DNA of 64,000 nucleotides. Source: Guyanagaster necrorhizus (lineage: Eukaryota; Basidiomycota; Agaricomycetes; Agaricales; Physalacriaceae). The position numbers and the translations under genes are program-made. The stretch lies in assembly GCF_019112545.1 (NCBI RefSeq), contig NW_025064882.1, forward strand, positions 2,224,971-2,288,970. The letters run 5' to 3'. Below the pieces are notes generated by a model. That model did no database searches. It had not been told where the DNA came from and was given only the letters and a program-made list of their open reading frames with translations. Shown piece by piece: positions 57,193 through 64,000 of the stretch; the first letter of the stretch is position 1, and each line of letters opens with the position of its first letter.

Positions 57193-60116
57193 ATGACAAG
57201 GGCGTCGTCGTCGTCGAAAAGATCGTCTGGTACAGGGACATCACGTGGTCGGGGAACATATGCTTCCCATGCATGCAATGTATGCAGAGCCAAGTGGGTG
57301 ACATTACCTTCCTGGCATTTAGTTATCTAACGTCATGTTAGGAGAGTCAAGTGCGACGAGGTAAAGCCTGTTTGCGGCTTTTGTCAGACCTCCGGACGCA
57401 ATGATGAGGTCCGTTACTCTCCGTTAGGAATCACCGTAGCCTCCGTTAACCGATTGCACAGTGCTCATGGACAGGCGAAAGTGCAAGAAGGCCAAGGACG
57501 GAGGCCCACTACGAAGCACTGAGAAAGCGCGCAGATGCACTCAAAGCCTATGCAGATCTACTCGAGTCGTTGTTGGAGAAGTGCCGCAGAGAGCATGGAG
57601 GGGTGTCGGAGGAGAGCATGTCCTATCTCCAATTCCGACCGCCGGATGCTGGAAATGCAATTTTGGAGAATGAAATACCACCGCTGCATGACGATGGCTC
57701 TGACGCTAATCAGGTCGAGGGAGAGGATATTACACTGGAGATATGCGTGCCCACCCGGAATCTGAAGGTACGTCGCCGACCGTCGTTTTCCCAAGGTATC
57801 TGCTGATGGCACATACAGTTGGAGGACAGCCAGCTTGTTTTCTATGGTATTGCAGCACCGTTCCGCCTTGACCAAACTCCTGCGAAATCTAGGGCAACCT
57901 CCAGACTTCCCGACATTGACGATCTCAAAAAGAGCCATGTTCTTCAAATAACGGATGGCGATGGAAGTCATTATGACCCAGATTTCGACTGGTCTCGTTA
58001 TCTCCCTTCCGCCGTGCCTCTGGACAGGAAGGAACATGACAGGTGAGCTGCCCATGCATCACACTCTTAGGGTATTAATATCCTCTCAAAGAGTTCTCGA
58101 TCTTCTCTTCAAATTTTTTACACCGTGGTGTTTTCGCATTGTTCCAGCTCTGTTTCTTCGAGATATGCATAGAGCTCTGAGCGTACCCCGACACCAGACG
58201 CCTCCGAGGACCGTCCATTATTCTCCCATGCTTCATAACGCCCTTGTGGCCCTAGCGACGGCCTTTTCGGATGATCCTCGGATACGTGACTTCAAATCAC
58301 GTAAGTACTTTGCCGACGAGGCCAAGCGCCGGTGGGAAGATGAATGCCAAAAACCGAACATTAGTGTGGTACAAGCCCTTTCTATATTATCGAGCTTTCA
58401 TTCGACCAACGGCGACCAAACTATCGGCTACATGTACTTTGGTAAGCATGCCGATTTCTACTTGCACCTTTCTCATCAGGGTTACCAGGTCTCAGTGCGC
58501 GTATCGGTCAAGCATGTACTTACGAGATTATCTCTTACGGCCGAAACTTTACTCATCATGAAAATTGCAGTGGGCCTCAGCTTTGATAGTTCGCAATGGG
58601 TAGAGGCCGGGCTTATATCCAACGATGATATGATGGACCGAAACTGGGCGTATTGGACTACATTCACCGAAGTCAGCTAATTCATCAAGTACTAATTTCT
58701 ATTTTACAATCTTTCGCATAGGACGTCTGTTGGTCGGTTTACGTCGGGCGGGACTTTTGCGTTCCTCTACCTGCGGAACGGCATGTCCCGGTTCCCTTCG
58801 TCGACAGCGAATTCGATGAGACTCCATGGCATTACCCCCCTGCCAATATCCCCCCTCAGCCAAACTTCCTATCGAGAACCCTTGCTGCGACTTGTGAGCT
58901 GATGATGATAGCGAGACAAGTTATGGACGTCATGTACGTGTCTTATATTCCCGTCTTGAAAGAGTACAACTAATAGTGCTTCAGAAGCGGTTTGAATATT
59001 GCTGTGACTCGGCAGGAGATAAGTGACGAGATTATTAGCAAAATTGAGTGGGTTTTTACTACTGATCCTCCTTTTCCGACTTACCTGTGCTACTAGTCTG
59101 CAACTTCACGAATGGAAGAGTCGACTCTCGCCAGAAGTGGATATAACTATCAGCAACAAGTCATCTGCTACTCCGCATCGTCTAATGCTTCACCTAGCCT
59201 TTTGGTGGATATTCATCCTATTACACCGCCCATTTTTTCATCGTCGAAAACGTGGCTCGGATGGAGACATCGATCATGTCAAGGTCTATCACTTTGACGC
59301 TTCAATGATCCCCTCCCTGATATAGATCTATCGTAGATGTGCAAACGGGCGTCGGAAAACGTCATGGAGCTTCTTCTTGTCTGGCGATCCCTATATACCC
59401 TACGATACGTTCCAATGACGCTTGTACAAGTGCTCTTTTCTGCTGGAACCGTCTATTTGCTACTCGCTGGGAAGGCCGCCTCCGGTCTTCGCGTCGCCAA
59501 GAAGGACCTTGAACGATTTAGCTCCCAAGCCGATCTGTGCGTAGATTATCTAAACGAGATCGGAAAGTCATGGAGCTCCGCCACAAAAATAGGAGGCATC
59601 TTGTCGAATCTTTCGCATAGACAACTAGACCCCTTGTTGGAGAAGAGGTCCGCGAAACGTGCCTCAAAGCAAGCAAAGCAGGAGACCAAGATTGAAATGG
59701 AAGCGGACATCGAGACACCTCCCGCAACTCAGTCTGAGGAGGGCTCATCTGAATCTGGGTCTTATCAAAATAGCGCGTCGCCGATTTTAGCCGAGGTATC
59801 TCATCCTCAGTCCCAGTGGTTCCCCGTTCAGAATTACCACATGTCGAGCGCCCATAGCCACAACAGCAACAACTTGGGATCTCTTGCTGTTTCGGGGATG
59901 TTGGGTGGCGAGCCCTTTGGGATCGAACCCTTCGTCCCAGATTATAATATGGGCTCATACAATGGATACAGCAGTATGCCCAACAGCAATAGCAGCGTTG
60001 ATAATGCTTTTGGACCGCAGGATTATATGGTTACTCCTTCGGAGTTTTATGGGACGTATGATGCTGGTACACAGCGTCTATGGGATATTCTGCAGCGGCA
60101 TCATTCTACGATGTGA
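57193..60116 (+). CDS. Zn2Cys6 fungal transcription factor
   Basis: Nuclear regulator of about 790 residues with an N-terminal binuclear zinc cluster and a fungal-specific middle homology domain. The cluster is built across two introns: CNVCRAKR, VKCDEVKPVCGFCQTSGR, then NDE joined to CSW. This gives C-x2-C-x6-C-x6-C-x2-C-x8-C; the sixth Cys appears only after splicing at about 57400-57457. A coiled coil follows (EALRKRADALKAYADLLESL). The regulatory domain includes LLFKFFTPWCFRIVPALFLR, PMLHNALVALATAFSDDP, SVVQALSILSSFHST and WAYWTTFTEDVCWSVYVGRD, the usual Nit4/XlnR-like signature. An 18-nt exon (58489-58506) supplies VLSARI-like residues. The tail is Gln/Asn/Ser-rich. Targets unknown. Confidence 0.88.
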
Positions 60117-60539
60117 TTCCGGGTGGTACGGTTTGTCAGTTATTGTCTGCTAGTGGGCTTAATTTTCTACACATATGTTACACCAGGACATTCACTTATA
60201 ATTCTCTTTCGTCTGTCAGCCTACGAAGCTTGTATTAAATACGTTATGTTGTGCACTAGTAATGTAAATACGGAAGGAAGCCTAGCGATATTATCGATTG
60301 AGTGTCGTATGCGCCCATCTGTTCGAATCGTGAAATGCCATGAGTTTGCTGCAGCGGAAAGTGGAAAGTGCTGCGATTGGCTAACTACGTTACATAAGTA
60401 ACTCAGCTAGGTAAGTATACACTAACTTGTCAACTCAAAGTAGAGTAAGAGAAAAGGAAGAAGTATGAGAAGAAGGTGGTAAGTGTAGACAAGGATGGGA
60501 AAGCATAGATGTAGGCATGGGAGTAAGCATCAGGTATAT
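60117..60539. other. Intergenic, no gene seen
   Basis: 3' flank of the regulator. A purine-rich patch (about 60440-60490, AGAGAAAAGGAAGAAG) precedes the retroelement relic. Confidence 0.4.
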
Positions 60540-61330
60540 AAGATATTACATAGGGAATAGAATTTAAACAGGCATTTGGGATTGAAGATACTGTAAATGG
60601 AGCAGAAGAGGAAGGGAGGGAGTATGATGAGAGACACTAGAGCCGTCATTAGAAGCAGCGAGTCATTGCACATAACCCCAAATGCGTCCTGTGAGTTGAA
60701 TCGCAAAGGTATGTCAGGACTGAGCCAGTTTACACAGGAACAGTTCTCGCAGTGCCGGAGACCAAGAAGCGTGAGCGGGAACAAATGCGTATAGTTGGGG
60801 GACCAGGCCGACGTAGTAATGAGACTGACCCAGAGGCCATACGACGGCATTGTCTGAGAATAAATTATCGGCGAGGTAGTGGAGACGATACAAGGAGATG
60901 GAGCAGAGTTCATCAGTATTAGACATTTTGTTCAGGCAGTCATGCACATGGGCAGAGTAGCATTCACGAAGGGCTGCAAACTTCGGGCAAGACACGAAGA
61001 GATGATGTGCAGTCTTGGCCGTGCCACATCCGAAACGGCACCAGGGGGAAACATTCCCCAAGATTCTCCAATAATTGTAGCAGAGTACACATGAAATGCC
61101 CTCGAGTAGGGGAAAGTCGGGGGAAAAGGGAAGTCATAGAGGGAAAGAGCAATGAATCCAGACGGTAAAGATTGAGGCTCGCGACAACTTTCTGATGTAA
61201 AGAGGAACGAATGAAGGCTCCGATATTTGACTCCACATAGCTGATATCTTCACAGAAAAAGACATATTTATCCATGGTAAAAGTGGGGATAGGTGCAATG
61301 GGAGGAGGAGGATAGACTGCCAGCGGCCCT
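60540..61330 (-). mobile_element. Non-LTR (LINE-type) retrotransposon 3'-end relic
   Basis: The minus strand encodes the C-terminal zinc-binding end of a LINE reverse-transcriptase polyprotein: NYWRILGNVSPWCRFGCGTA, KTAHHLFVSCPKFAALRE, and after about 60 residues ADNLFSDNAVVWPLGQSHYY and SPALRELFLCKLAQS. The CxxxC...H...C arrangement is the zf-RVT type. Upstream pieces (PLLPWINMSF, FIRSSLHQKVVASLNLYRLD) are in other frames, so the element is broken. The reverse-transcriptase core is absent, consistent with 5' truncation. Confidence 0.65.
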
Positions 61331-61432
61331 GAGAGTGGAGCAAGTCACGCATCACGTCACGCGACAGGGGACTATCAGACTCACTTTCACTCCGCTTCAT
61401 ACTACCACCATCTTCTCTTGATATCTTCCACC

Positions 61433-63617
61433 ATGGTCCTATCTCGCCGCGGGAGTGGTAGCATTACGCTGCCGTCGGGTCAGACGATGACGATCCATAC
61501 TCGAACGCACGAGGAGGAGGATCTGCCTCATGCTACCAAAAAGTGCGTATTCTTCTGTCTCGTTGCCTCAAATCTATGCCAATTATTAGCGGTCCAATAT
61601 CTTAGGACTATGGCAGACCATTTACGGAAGTATGATAGTCTGTAAGTAACATTCTCCTGTGCTGTCGTGGTCATTGACAGATGAACGATAATAGGTTTAC
61701 ACTAACGCCACAACGCATGCGCATGGTCGTAGAGGCATTTAAGGATACGCTCGAACTGGGTCTACAAAAGCCACAACAGGTCGTTGTGAGTGCTTCTGCT
61801 TCATATTAATGGATTTGCCTTGACAGATACAGCCTATGATTCCGACCTATGTCTTTGGATGGCCAACTGGCACAGAAATCGGCGATTTCCTCGCTGTCGA
61901 CCTCGGTGAACATCCACATAATAACACTTTTCCTCTCCGTCCTCACACGCTTTATTTACCAGGCGGTACTAATCTTCGTGTTTGTCTCGTGAATCTCCAG
62001 GGTGAAGGGAAATTCGAAATTACCCAAGCCAAGTATCGTCTTACCGAGGAGCAGAAGCAAGATGACGGCCAGAAACTTTTCGATTTCTGTGCGGAATGTT
62101 TGAAGACGTTCGTGGACACAAATCTTGCCGATGACAATGGGGAATTGTCGCTCAGACCAGGCGAGACATTGCCTCTGGGCTTCACAGTGAGTACGCTATT
62201 TATTGTTATACCCCTTTCAATAACACCTGTTCGCAGTTCTCGTATCCCTGCAGGTGAGATTTATGCTACGAAACGGGAGCAATATCTAAGGAGCGCCTAG
62301 TCAAGAGAGGATTGATCATGGTGTTCTCATTCGCTGGACCAAAGGCTTCGGCGCTCCCAATACTGAGGGTCGTGATGTGGCCGAGATGTTCCGCCAATCC
62401 CTTGCTAAATATGCACGTCCTCCTCAGTTACGTATTGTTCACTATGCTGACATTCGATCTGTCGAAAGAAATTGCCCATTGCCTTGACCGCTCTCATCAA
62501 TGATACGACCGGAACCCTCATCGCCTCACACTATGTCAACCCAAGGACGAAGATTGCTGTCATCTTTGGAACGGGATGTAATGCGGCTTACATGGAGAAG
62601 GTTGGTGACATCGAGAAGATAAAGTCTTTGGGAATCGATGAGGATGCCGAAATGGCAATCAATTGTGAATGGGTAAGTGCGTCTGCTCTTTGTCTTAAGC
62701 TAGTCCACTTACCTTGCTACAGGGTGCGTTTGACTCATTTGAGCACGAGCATTTACCTCGTACAAAATATGACATCATTGTCGACGAGACATCCAACAAG
62801 CCGGGCGAACAGGCTTTTGAGGTAGGCCACATTTACCATTATAAGCAAACGATGTTACTAAGCTGCGCCTGAACAGAAACTGATTTCTGGACGGTATCTT
62901 GGAGAAATCCTACGATTGGTTATTTGTGAGCTGATTGACGAGGGTGTCCTTTTCCTTGGCCAAGAGACATACAAGCTCGAAATACCTTATGTGTTTGAGA
63001 CCGCGTTCTTGTCACTGATGGAAAGGTGAGGGCTATCAGTTGTGTGAACCTGTTTAATTGTTTTGGAAATTTCAGCGACCCAACTGATGAGCTGTTGATG
63101 ATCATTGGGATCTTTACACACTTTTTTGCCGTCGAGACGACTCTTGCAGAACGCCAGTTCTTCCGGGCCCTTGCGAAGCTCATTGGGCGACGGGCAGCTC
63201 GTTTGAGTGCCTGCGGTATCGCTGCCATTGTAAGCAAGATGGGATACCTAGATGAGGGCTGTTCAGTTGGTGCTGACGGTTCCTTATACAATGTTAGTGC
63301 TCTAGCATTTCTTGTCTTACCAGTTCTGACTACTACATAGAAATATCCTGGGTTTGCCGACCGAGTCCACGAAGGCTTACAAGACATCTTCGGTGATAAG
63401 GGAAAGTGCGTATAAAGAGATTGCGTTCCATGATGATCTACTAATTCCATGCAGGAACATTGTCACATACCATGCTGAAGATGGAAGTGGTGTAGGAAGT
63501 GCCATCATTGCCGGTGAGCTGCGGTTGTAGCTGTTCATATGACTATTTCACCAATTTTTCTCCCTTGTAGCCATGACGAAGCTCAGAAAGGATGTTGGTC
63601 TGTACAATCACGTGTAG
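61433..63617 (+). CDS. HXK: Hexokinase family sugar kinase
   Basis: ATP-dependent kinase phosphorylating glucose or related hexoses at C6; about 500 residues. MVLSRRGSGSITLPSGQTMT, KTMADHLRKYDSLFTLTPQR and MVVEAFKDTLELGLQKP; phosphate-1 loop FLAVDLGGTNLRVCLVNLQ; sugar-binding LGFTFSYPCSQERIDHG and IRWTKGFGAPNTEGRDV; catalytic LINDTTGTLIAS; adenosine-side FGTGCNAAYME; CEWGAFDSFEHEHLPRTKYD; late GRRAARLSACGIAAI; end AAMTKLRKDVGLYNHV. Intron 61906-61962 splits the phosphate-1 loop. The join before KLPIALTALIND needs a GC donor (AAATAT|GCACGT), so that boundary is less sure. Glucokinase versus hexokinase cannot be settled by eye. Confidence 0.92.
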
Positions 63618-63877
63618 GCGCAAGGCATTGAGACACTTGGACTTTGACAGAAAATCAAGTAGAAGAAGCCATGTATGTCTTTTCTATGTACTTTACTCTG
63701 TTCTTGTTTCTTCCTATTTGAAGGAGCATAGATTGCATTTGCATATCACAAACTTTTTCGCCCGACAGCCAACTTCGGTCATAAATATTTGTGCTCAAAA
63801 TGTGGACGGCCTTTTATTCTCCGGACCGGGCCGGTCTTAGAAGTTCTAGAAAAACTTCGGCGTTACGAACAACAGCG

Positions 63878-63991
63878 ATGCTTCTCTTGCCGCTGCTCGT
63901 GCTACTGGTTACTCACACTATTCTCGGACAGGACACCTGTACTCTGGTTGTTTCCGGCGATAATGATGCGTCTCAATTACTCTGCGGTTAA
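63878..63991 (+). CDS. Small secreted peptide or first exon of a gene beyond the window
   Basis: ATG followed by a strong signal-peptide-like stretch (LLLPLLVLLVTHTILG) and QDTCTLVVSGDND, with two Cys and a stop 37 codons later. A GT at 63987 before the stop would also serve as a donor, so it may equally be the first exon of a larger secreted protein truncated by the window end. Confidence 0.35.
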   Translation: MLLLPLLVLLVTHTILGQDTCTLVVSGDNDASQLLCG

Positions 63992-64000
63992 AAGCTGTGA

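Noticed and set aside
57400..57415. Transcription factor lacking its sixth zinc-binding Cys
   Set aside because: The Val is part of an intron; the next exon begins with TGC and restores the ligand.

Overview
The window reads as nuclear DNA of a mushroom-forming basidiomycete (Agaricomycetes). Nearly every gene is cut by many short (about 45-65 nt) GT-AG introns, so single open frames rarely correspond to genes. The gene content fits as well: an AA9 cellulose-active monooxygenase, a class I hydrophobin, a basidiomycete-type seven-helix membrane protein, BTB and P450 genes, and a Zn2Cys6 regulator. All gene models below were spliced by eye, so exon edges are inferences unless a motif is said to confirm them.

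Layout. 0-1 kb: 3' part of an AA9 LPMO. 1-3.8 kb: gene-poor. 3.9-10.5 kb: two tandem paralogous AAA ATPases; the upstream one is decaying and the downstream one is intact. 10.6-13.5 kb: two minus-strand membrane proteins. 14.8-15.8 kb: a frame-broken, apparently intron-less CDC20 relic. 16-21 kb: an unknown minus-strand gene and a secreted type-B carboxylesterase. 20.6-28 kb: a long decayed stretch broken only by an ICMT-like methyltransferase. 28.4 kb: hydrophobin. 30.2-38 kb: a housekeeping block (ribosomal eL27, CAF-1 subunit Cac2, a small unknown protein, nucleoporin Nup57/54). 40.6-43.8 kb: P450 and BTB protein. 44-49.2 kb: an amplified accessory block with an arsenite-methyltransferase relic, a rhodanese, and repeated rhodanese/SAM-methyltransferase units in different states of decay. 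49.6-53.7 kb: a second housekeeping block (ATP synthase gamma, eIF2-beta, phosphomannose isomerase). 54-64 kb: a broken gene, a GPI-anchored Kre9/Knh1-like wall protein, a Zn2Cys6 transcription factor, a LINE-type relic and a hexokinase.

How the genes relate. Housekeeping genes are compact and intact. The gaps between them hold duplicated families at several stages of birth and death. The clearest novel structures are three. First, a convergent rhodanese + SAM-methyltransferase pair is duplicated as a unit, with a third methyltransferase relic, next to an AS3MT relic. Second, the AAA pair shares an 8-nt micro-exon although one copy is dying. Third, micro-exons are frequent: 11 nt carrying the P450 haem cysteine, a 6-nt coding end in eL27, and 17 nt in ATP3. 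No CRISPR array, tRNA or rRNA gene was recognised.
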